This document shows positions 1 through 7,679 of a stretch of 48,770 nt of DNA, piece by piece. Made by a program: the position numbers and the translations under genes. How positions within the stretch are numbered: the first letter of the stretch is position 1; the number at the start of each line of letters is the position of its first letter. The DNA is from Nostoc sp. FACHB-280 (GTDB lineage: Bacteria; Cyanobacteriota; Cyanobacteriia; Cyanobacteriales; Nostocaceae), in NCBI RefSeq assembly GCF_014697615.1, contig NZ_JACJSD010000051.1:1-48770 (forward strand), in the 5' to 3' direction. Below the pieces are notes generated by a model. That model saw only the letters and a list, made by a program, of their open reading frames with translations, did no database searches and was not told where the DNA came from.

Positions 1-2
1 TG

Positions 3-86
3 TTTATATTGCCAATTGCTTGTATAACTCTTTCCCTACTTGGGCTTTTGCCACCAATTACTGCTAATTCTATTGAATTATACTGA
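3..86 (+). CDS. Possible 3' end of a membrane protein gene (partial)
   Basis: One frame is open from the window edge to a TGA at 84-86 and encodes 27 mostly hydrophobic residues (rich in Leu, Ile and Pro), like the last transmembrane helix of a membrane protein. The other two plus-strand frames close at the TAA at 25-27 and at a TAA near position 65. The piece is too short to identify and may be chance. If real, it would be cargo of the CAST-like element. Confidence 0.25.
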   Translation, partial: FILPIACITLSLLGLLPPITANSIELY

Positions 87-348
87 TTTTATTCATGCTA
101 TTCTAGCATAGCTACTCTGGGAGAGCCATCACTATTTCAAGCAGAACGAGATAACATGGTTTATTGAGAGTCTGTAACAGTTGTATTTTCTTCAGAAAAA
201 GAATCAATATTATTCATAAAAATTAGGAATTACGCACTGTACAAAATAACTATCTTGTGTATCAAGGTAAATATGTTGTTTCAGGCTTTTATCAATCACC
301 TTTAATTGAGTGCGATCGCTAAAATCTTACTGCTAATTGCGAATTGGT
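87..348. other. AT-rich gap, no gene seen
   Basis: This is the region downstream of the TPR-CHAT gene. It holds one GCGATCGC-type site near 311 and a TGTACA at 238-243 that lacks neighbouring TnsB-type sites. I see no gene or clear terminator. Confidence 0.4.
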
Positions 349-3300
349 TTAATTAGCTTCCCCGATAAGGGTGAAAGCAGCCCAGTTAAGAGGATTAGAA
401 TATTGTTTTTTAGTTGTGAGCATAGCTTGACGTAACGCCAGAGCTTTATCAGGATTTTGCTGGAGGTGACGATAAAACTCACTCATTAAAAAAGCGGTAG
501 AATTATCATCTACAGCCCACAGTGAAACTACCACACTAGGCACACCAGCACTAATTAAAGAACGCGATAAACCAATCACACCATCACCTGTAACATTGCC
601 GCCGCCAGTATCGCAAGCACTGAGAACAACAAGTTGGGCGCTGAGTTTCAAGTCAAAGATTTCACCTGCTGTTAAGAAACCGTCATCTTTACCACTAGGA
701 GCAAGAGCGATCGCACCTGGGACACCAAAGCCTTTAAAATCATCAAGTAAGCCGTGAGTAGCAAAATGAATAATCTTGGCTTTCGCCATCTTAGGAAGAA
801 TTGCGGCTTTGGTAGCTTTGTTACCTGTAATTGCTTTGGTTTTCAATAAATCTGCAATTTGAATTGCTTCTTTTTCTGCACCAGGTAAAGATATTAGCTG
901 TTCATTGGTAATAGGAATTTTTGGCATAGTAGGATTCCCAACTATTAAAATGTCTTCTTTCCCGACTTTTGAATCATCAATTCCGACTCTTTGCTTGTGT
1001 GTTAAATCTAAAACTTGAATTGATGGTGCAGTTAGAATAGTGTGTTTTTCAATTAAGTATTTACCTTCCTCATCTTGCAATGCGACGAAGGGAACAGAAA
1101 ATAGGGAACTTTGCGGAATGAAGATGACTTTTTCGCTTTCTTTGGTGGGGAGAAGATCCGCGATGGGTTTGATGAGTAGTTCGTGTAGCCGTTGAAATCT
1201 TTGTTTGGTTGTGGGTACATTAGAATTTCCTGCAACGCTAATACCACCGCGACTTCTCACACCAATGGATTGACGACTGACGCTGATTAGTTGTGCTAAA
1301 GATGTGTTTTCTTTTTGCCACAAAGGTTTTAAATCAGCTTTGCGGAAGGTGACTTCACCTGTGGGCTTAATTACCCAAATATAAATTTCTGATTCTTTGG
1401 GTTCTAGTTTACCTTGTACTTTGAAATCATCATAAACGATTGAATATTGCACCAAGGTAGAATTTTGAATCTTGGCAATTTGTTTGATATCATTTATTGT
1501 TGGTGCTGCCAGTGATTTCATCTCGCTGTTATTCTGATTCAAGCGAGATGAAAGTAACTCCACAAACGCCCTAGCCCGACCGCGTTCTGATATTTCTAAA
1601 GCTGCATCGGTTTTCTTTTGAGCAATCAGAACTTTTTGTAGAGTGCGGTAAGTTGTACTTTGTGTCTCGAAAATTGAGACTTTATTAGTATCAGCTAATT
1701 TTTTATCTCGCAGAGATTCCCAAACTTTAATTCCCTCATACAGTGTTTTTTCTGCTGCGGCGAGATTACCAGATTTGTAGAGAGCAAGTCCTAAATTGTT
1801 TAAAGACAGTCCCTCACCTTGACGGTCTTTGATTTCACGGGCGATGGCTAAATGCTGCTGCTGGTACTCAATGGTTTTGGCGTAGTCTCCCAGTGAATAG
1901 TAAGCATTACCGAGATTTCCCAGTGCATTACCCTCACCTAGACGGTCTTTAATTTCACGGGCGATCACTAAACTCTGCTGCTGGTATTCAATGGCTTTAG
2001 GGTAGTCTCCCAGTGAATAGTAAGCACTACCAAGATTTCCCAGTGCTGCTCCCTCACCGTTACGGTCTTTGATTTCACGGGCGATGGATAATCTCTGCTG
2101 CTCGTACTCAATGACTTTGGCGTAATTTCCCAAAAACCCGTAAGCATTACCGAGATTTCCCAGTGTTGCTCCCTCACCCTGACGGTCTTTGATTTCACGG
2201 GCGATGGCTAAACTTGAGGAGTGGTAATCAATAGCTTTGGCGTAGTCTCCCAAAGACTGGTAAGCATTACCGAGATTTCCTAGTGCTGCTCCCTCACCTA
2301 GACGGTCTTTGATTTCACGGGTGATGGCTAATCTCTGCTGCTGGTACTCAATGGCTTTGGCGTAATCTCCTAGTGAATAGTAAGCAATACCCAGCTTTCC
2401 TAGTGCATTTCCCTCACCCTGACGATCTTTAATTTCACGGGCGATGGCTAAACTTGAGGAGTGGTAATCAATGGCTTTGGCGTAGTCTCCTAAAGACTGG
2501 TAAGCAAAACCGAGATTTCCCAGTGCTGCTCCCTCACCGTTACGGTCTTTGATTTCACGGGCGATGGCTAAACACTGCTGGTGGTACTCAATGGCTTTGG
2601 CGTAGTCTCCTAAAGACTGGTAAGCAATACCGAGATTTCCCAGTGCATATCCCTCACCTAGACGGTCTTTGATTTCACGGGCGATGGCTAATCTCTGCTG
2701 CTGGTACTCAATGGCTTTCGGGTAGTCTCCTAGATTAAGGTAAGCAAGACCCAGATTTCCCAGTGCTGCTCCCTCACCTAGACGGTTTTTGATTTCACGG
2801 GCGATAGCTAAACTCTGCTGGTGGTACTCAATGGCTTTCGGGTAGTCTCCTAGTGAATTGTAAGCAAGACCCAGATTTCCCAGTGATCGTCCCTCACCTT
2901 GACGGTCTTTGATTTCACGCGCGATGGCTAAACTCTGCTGGTGGTACTCAATGGCTTTCGGGTAGTCTCCTAGTGAATTGTAAGCATTACCGAGATTTCC
3001 CAGTGCGGCTCCCTCACCATTACGGTCTTTAATTTCACGGGCGATGGCTAAGAGCTGTTGGTGGTACTCAATGGCTTTGGCGTAGTCTCCTAATGAATAG
3101 TAAGCAATACCGAGATTTCCCAGTGCATATCCCTCGCCTTTACGGTCTTTAATTTCACGGTAAATAATTAGTGCTTGTTGCCAAGATTGTAATGCGGCTT
3201 CAAATTGACTGGTTTGAAACTGCTGAATACCTTGTTGTAATAGTCTATCTGCTTCGGCTTTTTTGTCTGCTGGTGTTTGTGCCAATAGCTGCGACGCTGG

Positions 3301-3387
3301 AAATACTGTTGGTAAATTGGCAATAGGTGGCGCAACAGTCAAGATGAGAGTGATGAATGTGGTTAAACTCAGTTGGCAATAACGCAT
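349..3387 (-). CDS. Exported TPR-CHAT protein (caspase-like protease fold)
   Basis: This 1012-aa protein starts with a hydrophobic signal sequence (about residues 5-37, ending in a Leu-Leu-Ala-Gln stretch), so it probably acts in the periplasm or outside the cell. Residues 48-83 form one degenerate TPR, 84-523 are eleven highly similar 40-residue TPRs, and a further TPR follows before a helical linker. The C-terminal third is a CHAT domain. It has both expected catalytic motifs: HFATHG with His878 and SACDTGGG with Cys925, so it looks like an active cysteine peptidase. CHAT is caspase-related, and TPR-CHAT proteins are common in filamentous cyanobacteria, where most have no assigned substrate. 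It lies inward from tniQ and so is probably transposon cargo. A defence role is possible but not shown. The start is ATG at 3387. Confidence 0.9.
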   Translation of the reverse strand: MRYCQLSLTTFITLILTVAPPIANLPTVFPASQLLAQTPADKKAEADRLLQQGIQQFQTSQFEAALQSWQQALIIYREIKDRKGEGYALGNLGIAYYSLGDYAKAIEYHQQLLAIAREIKDRNGEGAALGNLGNAYNSLGDYPKAIEYHQQSLAIAREIKDRQGEGRSLGNLGLAYNSLGDYPKAIEYHQQSLAIAREIKNRLGEGAALGNLGLAYLNLGDYPKAIEYQQQRLAIAREIKDRLGEGYALGNLGIAYQSLGDYAKAIEYHQQCLAIAREIKDRNGEGAALGNLGFAYQSLGDYAKAIDYHSSSLAIAREIKDRQGEGNALGKLGIAYYSLGDYAKAIEYQQQRLAITREIKDRLGEGAALGNLGNAYQSLGDYAKAIDYHSSSLAIAREIKDRQGEGATLGNLGNAYGFLGNYAKVIEYEQQRLSIAREIKDRNGEGAALGNLGSAYYSLGDYPKAIEYQQQSLVIAREIKDRLGEGNALGNLGNAYYSLGDYAKTIEYQQQHLAIAREIKDRQGEGLSLNNLGLALYKSGNLAAAEKTLYEGIKVWESLRDKKLADTNKVSIFETQSTTYRTLQKVLIAQKKTDAALEISERGRARAFVELLSSRLNQNNSEMKSLAAPTINDIKQIAKIQNSTLVQYSIVYDDFKVQGKLEPKESEIYIWVIKPTGEVTFRKADLKPLWQKENTSLAQLISVSRQSIGVRSRGGISVAGNSNVPTTKQRFQRLHELLIKPIADLLPTKESEKVIFIPQSSLFSVPFVALQDEEGKYLIEKHTILTAPSIQVLDLTHKQRVGIDDSKVGKEDILIVGNPTMPKIPITNEQLISLPGAEKEAIQIADLLKTKAITGNKATKAAILPKMAKAKIIHFATHGLLDDFKGFGVPGAIALAPSGKDDGFLTAGEIFDLKLSAQLVVLSACDTGGGNVTGDGVIGLSRSLISAGVPSVVVSLWAVDDNSTAFLMSEFYRHLQQNPDKALALRQAMLTTKKQYSNPLNWAAFTLIGEAN
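1819..3138 (-). repeat. Eleven 120-bp tandem repeats encoding TPRs
   Basis: Eleven contiguous units of exactly 120 bp encode 40-residue TPRs with the pattern GEG-x-ALGNLG-x-AY-x-SLGDY followed by KAIEY and LAIAREIKDR. The units stay nearly identical at DNA level, including at silent positions, which suggests recent unit duplication or gene conversion. Units 6 and 8 share a distinctive variant (DYHSSS in place of EYHQQ). Confidence 0.92.
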
Positions 3388-3552
3388 ATATTTTACAGTC
3401 AGCAGCAGATGAGCAATTCTACAAAATATATATCTCTCATTCTTTGAAGGATATGCAAATTAGATGCAACGAGTTCCGAATAAGCTGAAACCATGATGCT
3501 TGTCCTCATATCTTGCACCTAGCTGTGTAAACACGTAAAAAGCGAATAAAGG

Positions 3553-3984
3553 ATGCAAAATATTACAGTATTTGAATATTGTGGTGCTGCCTTTCATCAT
3601 CATTCTAGTAACTGTGCAGGCTGTATAGCCCAGCCATTAATATATTCTGGTGATTGTGGAGGCTGTATAGACAATGCACATATACACCTAATCCCATTTG
3701 ATAAAGATATACACAATCTGCTAAAAGAAAATTTTGACTTTGAAAAGATTGAGGATTTGGTAGAACTATTAAAATATCAAGCCGAAAATTTATCTTATCT
3801 ATATTATGAGTCAACTAATAGAGAAAGATTTGTTTTTAAGGTGGATGAAAAGCTTCCTTCTCAATTTTTACGTCAGCTTATATGTGAAGTTCTAGGGCAA
3901 CCCAACGTTTGGAATTGGGCAAAGCATCCTTTTCGTGACAAAATTCAATCTTTTAAAAAAGTTTATTATAATTCAGTATTTTGA
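3553..3984 (+). CDS. HIT-like (histidine triad) protein, N-terminally short
   Basis: The 143-aa product has Cys pairs at 21/24 and 35/38, then DNAHIHLIPF at about 40-49. This resembles the HIT nucleotide-hydrolase motif HxHxH, but with Asn41 in place of the first His; His43 and His45 remain. The N-terminal half of a normal HIT domain is absent. An in-frame TAA lies two codons before the ATG, and AAAGG sits directly upstream as a weak ribosome site. The gene may be a truncated remnant or a short divergent family member. It is divergent from the TPR-CHAT gene, sharing the gap 3388-3552, and lies on the cargo side of tniQ. Function is uncertain. Confidence 0.5.
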   Translation: MQNITVFEYCGAAFHHHSSNCAGCIAQPLIYSGDCGGCIDNAHIHLIPFDKDIHNLLKENFDFEKIEDLVELLKYQAENLSYLYYESTNRERFVFKVDEKLPSQFLRQLICEVLGQPNVWNWAKHPFRDKIQSFKKVYYNSVF

Positions 3985-4320
3985 TGGTTAATCCTTTTAC
4001 TGCCAATCGGCTAGTTGTGCTTTTCACATCTTAAGCAAAAGTTAATATATTAATTTTAATGAGATTAGAAAAAGTCATTCTAAGTAAGTCGACGTGAAAA
4101 AACATAACTAAGTTAAGAAAGGTAAACAAGGCTACTATCCTCTTCCCTTCTGCTTTCTGCCTCCTGCCTCCTGCCTTTCCACAACGATGATTTTTAACAC
4201 TGAGCTACTTACTTAGACAAAATTAAGAGTAAAAATAATTAGAATTATTGCATAAATTCTTTGGACAACCAAAACAATTTATCCAGAGACTTGGTTTATT
4301 TAATGCTTTTTTCTCTTAAT
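3985..4320. repeat. Gene-free gap with short tandem repeat (CTGCCTC type)
   Basis: This AT-rich gap between tniQ and the HIT-like gene contains a pyrimidine-rich tandem tract at about 4150-4178 built on CTGCCTC units. Such heptameric short tandem repeats are frequent between genes in Nostoc-type genomes. I see no ORF, no TnsB-type sites and no TGTACA, so it does not look like a second transposon end. Confidence 0.6.
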
Positions 4321-4827
4321 TTACAAACCCTTCTGTTGCTTTGCCATTTCCGCAAACAGCATCCTACATCTATGACAACACCCATCTTCCCATAGCGCAG
4401 GTATTTTGAAAGGTGCTTGACAATTGGGACACTTTGCTAAAAGCTTGAGTTGATGGCGATCGCACTTCCACACCGATTTATATTGCCACTCAATCCGGTG
4501 ACAAGGTGCTTCGGCATAACAAGCACCACACAGGCGAATTGGCTCATGCTGCATTCCCACTCCCAGAGGTGGCAGCATTTGAGCTAACCTGTCTGCATCT
4601 ACCTCTACTATAGATGCGATCGCTTCTAATTCTTTTTGGCTAGGACGAGGATTAAAGTGAAATCGCTCCCACCTTGCTACTACTGCACCAATTCCTGCCA
4701 AACGACCCAACCCACTGGGTGATAAATGGTTAGCACGTCTAAACCTACCAAGAAAGTGGCTCAGGCTTTCTCCTTCATAGGGTTCAATCAAGAATAGCCA
4801 AGGCTCAACATCTGGTGCCTCTTTCAT
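4321..4827 (-). CDS. tniQ: TniQ target-selection adaptor of a V-K CAST-like transposon
   Basis: The 168-aa protein opens with a TniQ helix-turn-helix domain containing the signature GESLSHFLGRFRRANHL (about 19-35). It continues with zinc-binding pairs: C100/C103, C122/H125, C133/C136 and C151/C154. The short length is typical of V-K systems; TnsD-type proteins are far longer. In V-K transposition TniQ caps the TnsC filament and links it to the Cas12k-guide complex at the target. Its ATG overlaps the tnsC stop by 4 bp (ATGA), indicating translational coupling. It is the last gene of the tnsB-tnsC-tniQ operon. Similarity to ShCAST TniQ is strong from memory. Confidence 0.93.
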   Translation of the reverse strand: MKEAPDVEPWLFLIEPYEGESLSHFLGRFRRANHLSPSGLGRLAGIGAVVARWERFHFNPRPSQKELEAIASIVEVDADRLAQMLPPLGVGMQHEPIRLCGACYAEAPCHRIEWQYKSVWKCDRHQLKLLAKCPNCQAPFKIPALWEDGCCHRCRMLFAEMAKQQKGL

Positions 4828-5654
4828 TTGTACTCCTTAGTAACTTCCTGTAAAACAGCCTTGTTAATCTTCTTTAATCCCCTTGATAAAGAACGAATTG
4901 CTGATTCTCTGAGAATCTCATCTAGCCGACCAATGTAACCCTCTGTTGCCGAAGTCAAAATCCGCAGCATATCCTTACTAATGAGATTAGAAGGCAATGG
5001 CAACTTTAAAACTTTATCTTCCCAAGTTTGTACAATGTCTTGGAAATCTTTTCCCGATAGCTTACCAAAGCGATGGCAAGCCCGAAAGCGGTTATAAACT
5101 TGTTCATCTCGCTTAATTACTGCCTCTAAACGGTCAGTTCCTACTAAAACAACAGCAATGCCCAACTTGTCATAAATATCACGCACCTCTGCAAAAGTCT
5201 CAGGTTTGAGGCGATCAGCTTCATCAATAATCAGCATTTCTACCCCGCAACCCTTGATTACTTCGATTGTTCTACCACGCAAATCTGATACGGTTCCCTT
5301 TGTCGCTCGAAAATTGAGGTGTTCAATTATCTCTTTGAATAATTCTTTAGAGCCGCATTTTTGCGGAGGTTGAATATAAACTACAGGCACAAATGGCGGT
5401 CGCCCTAATTCTTTGGGTTGTTTGTGCCTGTGCCTGTAAGCGTCACAAGCAACGGTCTTACCCGTTCTTGACTCTCCGACAACTCGACAAGATTGCCGTG
5501 CCTTGCGTTTTCCATCTAACCAATCATGAAGAGTTATTACTTGCTGTAATAGAACAATATTTTTATTCTTGAGACGAGCAATTTCTGCTTGTAACCACTC
5601 ATCATCCGGTTTTACCCCACCCAATTGCTGGGCGATCGCTTTTGCATCTGTCAT
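4824..5654 (-). CDS. tnsC: TnsC AAA+ ATPase transposition regulator
   Basis: This 276-aa AAA+ ATPase has Walker A GESRTGKT at 60-67 and Walker B LIIDEAD around 141-147. It matches V-K TnsC in length and in much of its sequence as I recall it. TnsC forms ATP-dependent helical filaments on DNA that connect the target complex (Cas12k and TniQ) to the TnsB transposase. V-K TnsC is shorter than E. coli Tn7 TnsC because it has no TnsA-interaction extension, in line with the missing tnsA. The ATG lies 3 bp after the tnsB stop, and the 3' end overlaps tniQ. Confidence 0.94.
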   Translation of the reverse strand: MTDAKAIAQQLGGVKPDDEWLQAEIARLKNKNIVLLQQVITLHDWLDGKRKARQSCRVVGESRTGKTVACDAYRHRHKQPKELGRPPFVPVVYIQPPQKCGSKELFKEIIEHLNFRATKGTVSDLRGRTIEVIKGCGVEMLIIDEADRLKPETFAEVRDIYDKLGIAVVLVGTDRLEAVIKRDEQVYNRFRACHRFGKLSGKDFQDIVQTWEDKVLKLPLPSNLISKDMLRILTSATEGYIGRLDEILRESAIRSLSRGLKKINKAVLQEVTKEYK

Positions 5655-5657
5655 TGT

Positions 5658-7412
5658 TTAAAATCCGTATTCTTCACGCAGTTGTTCATAATCCCAAACC
5701 TCTACTTCTGGGGATGAAGATTGAAGCCCAGTAGTAGATTCAACTTCTACTGCTTCCGTAACTGGAGATGGTAAAGATTCAGTTTTACTTTCATTCACCG
5801 CAGTAGAATGCAAAATCTCCTGCTCTAATTTTTGACGTTCCTTGCGACTTTTCTTTTTTGCCACTAGAGCATCACGCTCAAGGACTTCTTGCAATAAGGC
5901 TTGATTGCTAACAGTCTTACCCGCATTACGCAATCTACGACTAGCTGCTTCAGCTTCATCTAATGACAGTTGCTCTGTCTCCAAACCTTGAGCATGAGCG
6001 CGAGTCAGAAAAACTTCTTGACTTTTCTCTTGGCGATAAACCAGCACAGTTGTAATATCTCTGGGGTCATATCTTAAATTGACCGTTTCCCCCGCATATC
6101 CTGCTAGATATTCCCCTCGATACATCACATTTTGAAACTGTAAGCATCCACCTCTTTGTACTGTGCGCCGTGACTGTTTCATCAAGCAGATATCTAAATT
6201 ACGTTCTTCGATTGGCACTGGTACTGAAGGTAATCCCGCTTCCCAACGCCCAAAACGAGTTTGATCACCCATTCGCGCATCAATACTTTGGTTGTAGCGG
6301 TCAACGATGTACCGAACAAGTAGCTGTTCTAGTTCACGCAAGGTGAGTTTTGCGTCCTTCTCTGCATCTTCTGGGCGTTCCTGTACATTAGATCCGGTAT
6401 ATCCAGGTAGCGTGGAAAATAGTTGGTCATTCAATGTCTTAAAAGGACGCTCAACTACTCCACCTTCTGAAGGGCGATCGCGTAAATGACATACAAACCC
6501 CAATTGCGCCCCAATCTGGCTTAAGTGGTTTGAACGAAAATCTTTACCACCGTCAGTATAAAAATGTTCTGGCTTACCGTAAGTTCCCCATTCGCAGTGC
6601 AGTTTGTACTCTGCACCGTATTTTTTGGGCAAAATCGCATGGCGTAATGCTAAAGCTACTACCACTGAACTAGGCGCATCAAAACCTAAATTGATACCCA
6701 TAATGCAACGAGAATAGGTATCAATTACAGTTGTTAGCCAAGGACGACTTAGTAGTTCACCATGTTGATCTACTAGCAAAACATCTACACGGGTATGGTC
6801 ACATTGCCAAACATGATTGCTGTAGTCAACCGATAAATCTTGTCCTTCACGAGTTTTAACTGAAAGTGTTGTCCCCCTCCAACCAGGGCTGCGGATACTC
6901 TTAGCTTTTTCTTTTTGTTCCAATATGGGAGCTAATACCCGTAAAACAGTTCTGTAATTAGGAGGCTTGGAGTCGCCTAGTTCTCGCGCTTTAGCTTGAA
7001 CTCTCAGGGCAACTTGCTTGGGAGTCATGCGTTTACTACCCTTGTTACCTTCCTTATAAGTTTTGATGATGAAGTTTTCCCAAAACTCACCAATTCGATG
7101 TTTTCCTTTATCAGCCCTACCTGTCTGAGTGAATCCGACTAAGCCATCCTCTTCCCATTTTTTTACTAAACGCTGCACCGTTCGCACTGTCACACCTAGT
7201 TTTTCCGCAGCCTCCTTCAACTTCTGCCCGTAAGTTGTGCGATCGCATGGTTCCAGCAAACTTTGGATTACCTCTAACTTCAGTTGGGCTTCTTCTGAGA
7301 GTTCTGTAACAATCACATTAGTCTCAGGAGATGTGTTGCTTTCTTCTGATACGGCTTGGGCAGTATTTACCGACGTATGAACAGTGAAATCAGACATAAT
7401 GTTTCTGTTCAT
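5658..7412 (-). CDS. tnsB: TnsB DDE transposase
   Basis: This 584-aa member of the Mu/Tn7 transposase group begins with an N-terminal helix-turn-helix region (about 40-100), followed by the integrase-like core. The catalytic triad is visible: D205 in QCDHTRVDV, D287 in YTDGGKDF and E321 in VVERPF. These are the positions I recall for ShCAST TnsB. A beta-barrel domain and a charged C-terminal tail ending EEYGF follow; in ShCAST the tail contacts TnsC. TnsB binds the terminal repeats and joins the 3' ends to the target. Without TnsA the 5' ends stay uncut, so cointegrates are expected. The gene starts about 50 bp inside the nearest terminal repeat, so TnsB may regulate its own promoter (inference). 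A second in-frame ATG exists at residue 6. Confidence 0.95.
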   Translation of the reverse strand: MNRNIMSDFTVHTSVNTAQAVSEESNTSPETNVIVTELSEEAQLKLEVIQSLLEPCDRTTYGQKLKEAAEKLGVTVRTVQRLVKKWEEDGLVGFTQTGRADKGKHRIGEFWENFIIKTYKEGNKGSKRMTPKQVALRVQAKARELGDSKPPNYRTVLRVLAPILEQKEKAKSIRSPGWRGTTLSVKTREGQDLSVDYSNHVWQCDHTRVDVLLVDQHGELLSRPWLTTVIDTYSRCIMGINLGFDAPSSVVVALALRHAILPKKYGAEYKLHCEWGTYGKPEHFYTDGGKDFRSNHLSQIGAQLGFVCHLRDRPSEGGVVERPFKTLNDQLFSTLPGYTGSNVQERPEDAEKDAKLTLRELEQLLVRYIVDRYNQSIDARMGDQTRFGRWEAGLPSVPVPIEERNLDICLMKQSRRTVQRGGCLQFQNVMYRGEYLAGYAGETVNLRYDPRDITTVLVYRQEKSQEVFLTRAHAQGLETEQLSLDEAEAASRRLRNAGKTVSNQALLQEVLERDALVAKKKSRKERQKLEQEILHSTAVNESKTESLPSPVTEAVEVESTTGLQSSSPEVEVWDYEQLREEYGF

Positions 7413-7463
7413 GAATCAAAAATAAATTATAAATACATAATGTTATCCTAATACTTGGGAAAA

Positions 7464-7674
7464 CGACAGTCAATTTGTCATTATGAAAATATACAAAAAC
7501 TTTTTTCTAATTTCTGAAGCGACATTTAATTTGTCACAATCAGGACAAACGACAGCCAATTTGTCACTGTCGAGAAATAAGATAATACTTTTTGACTAGC
7601 GAAAACTCTTGCTGTACAAGCATTTACCAGATGACAATAATTTGTCACAACGACATTTAATTAGTCACTGTACA
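7464..7674. repeat. Transposon end with five TnsB-type binding sites (right end by ShCAST naming)
   Basis: Sites of the form CGACA-(4 nt)-AATTTGTCA occur at 7464-7480, 7520-7536 and 7550-7566. A one-base-shorter variant lies at 7631-7647 and a slightly altered copy at 7651-7667. The element ends with CACTGTACA, terminal base 7674, matching the TGTACA terminus of V-K elements. A second TGTACA lies inside at 7613-7618. From memory, the arrangement closely follows the tnsB-side end used in ShCAST donors. The same stretch must also contain the tnsB promoter. Confidence 0.88.
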
Positions 7675-7679
7675 GAATC
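7675..7679. other. Likely 5-bp target-site duplication (GAATC)
   Basis: The five bases directly outside the terminal TGTACA are the expected target-site duplication, since Tn7-like insertions duplicate 5 bp. The matching copy would lie at the far end, outside the window, so the duplication is not confirmed. Confidence 0.4.

Larger units (their letters stand above)
1..7674 (-). mobile_element. Partial type V-K CAST-like (Tn7-like) transposon, tnsB-proximal part
   Basis: The element runs from its terminal TGTACA at 7674 leftwards past the window edge. It contains the transposon end with repeated TnsB-type sites (7464-7674), the operon tnsB-tnsC-tniQ, and probable cargo (HIT-like and TPR-CHAT genes). 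The three protein lengths (584, 276, 168 aa) and much of their sequence match what I remember of the Scytonema hofmannii ShCAST proteins (584, 276, 167 aa), and no tnsA is present, as expected for V-K. In ShCAST, as I recall, the tnsB-side end is the right end, while cas12k, tracrRNA and the CRISPR array sit near the other end. Those parts are not in this window, so the left boundary, and whether every gene from 1 to 4320 is cargo, remain inference. Confidence 0.82.

Noticed and set aside
238-243. TGTACA preceded by CAC, possible far end of the transposon
   Set aside because: No CGACA/TTTGTCA sites lie nearby and the orientation matches the same end as 7674, not an opposite end.
1819-3138. 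Regular spaced repeats that could look like a CRISPR array
   Set aside because: The 120-bp units are one open frame encoding TPRs, with no unique spacers.
7609-7674. Start of an intact transposase at 7609
   Set aside because: These codons are the translated transposon end, including a TnsB-type site, and are not transposase sequence.
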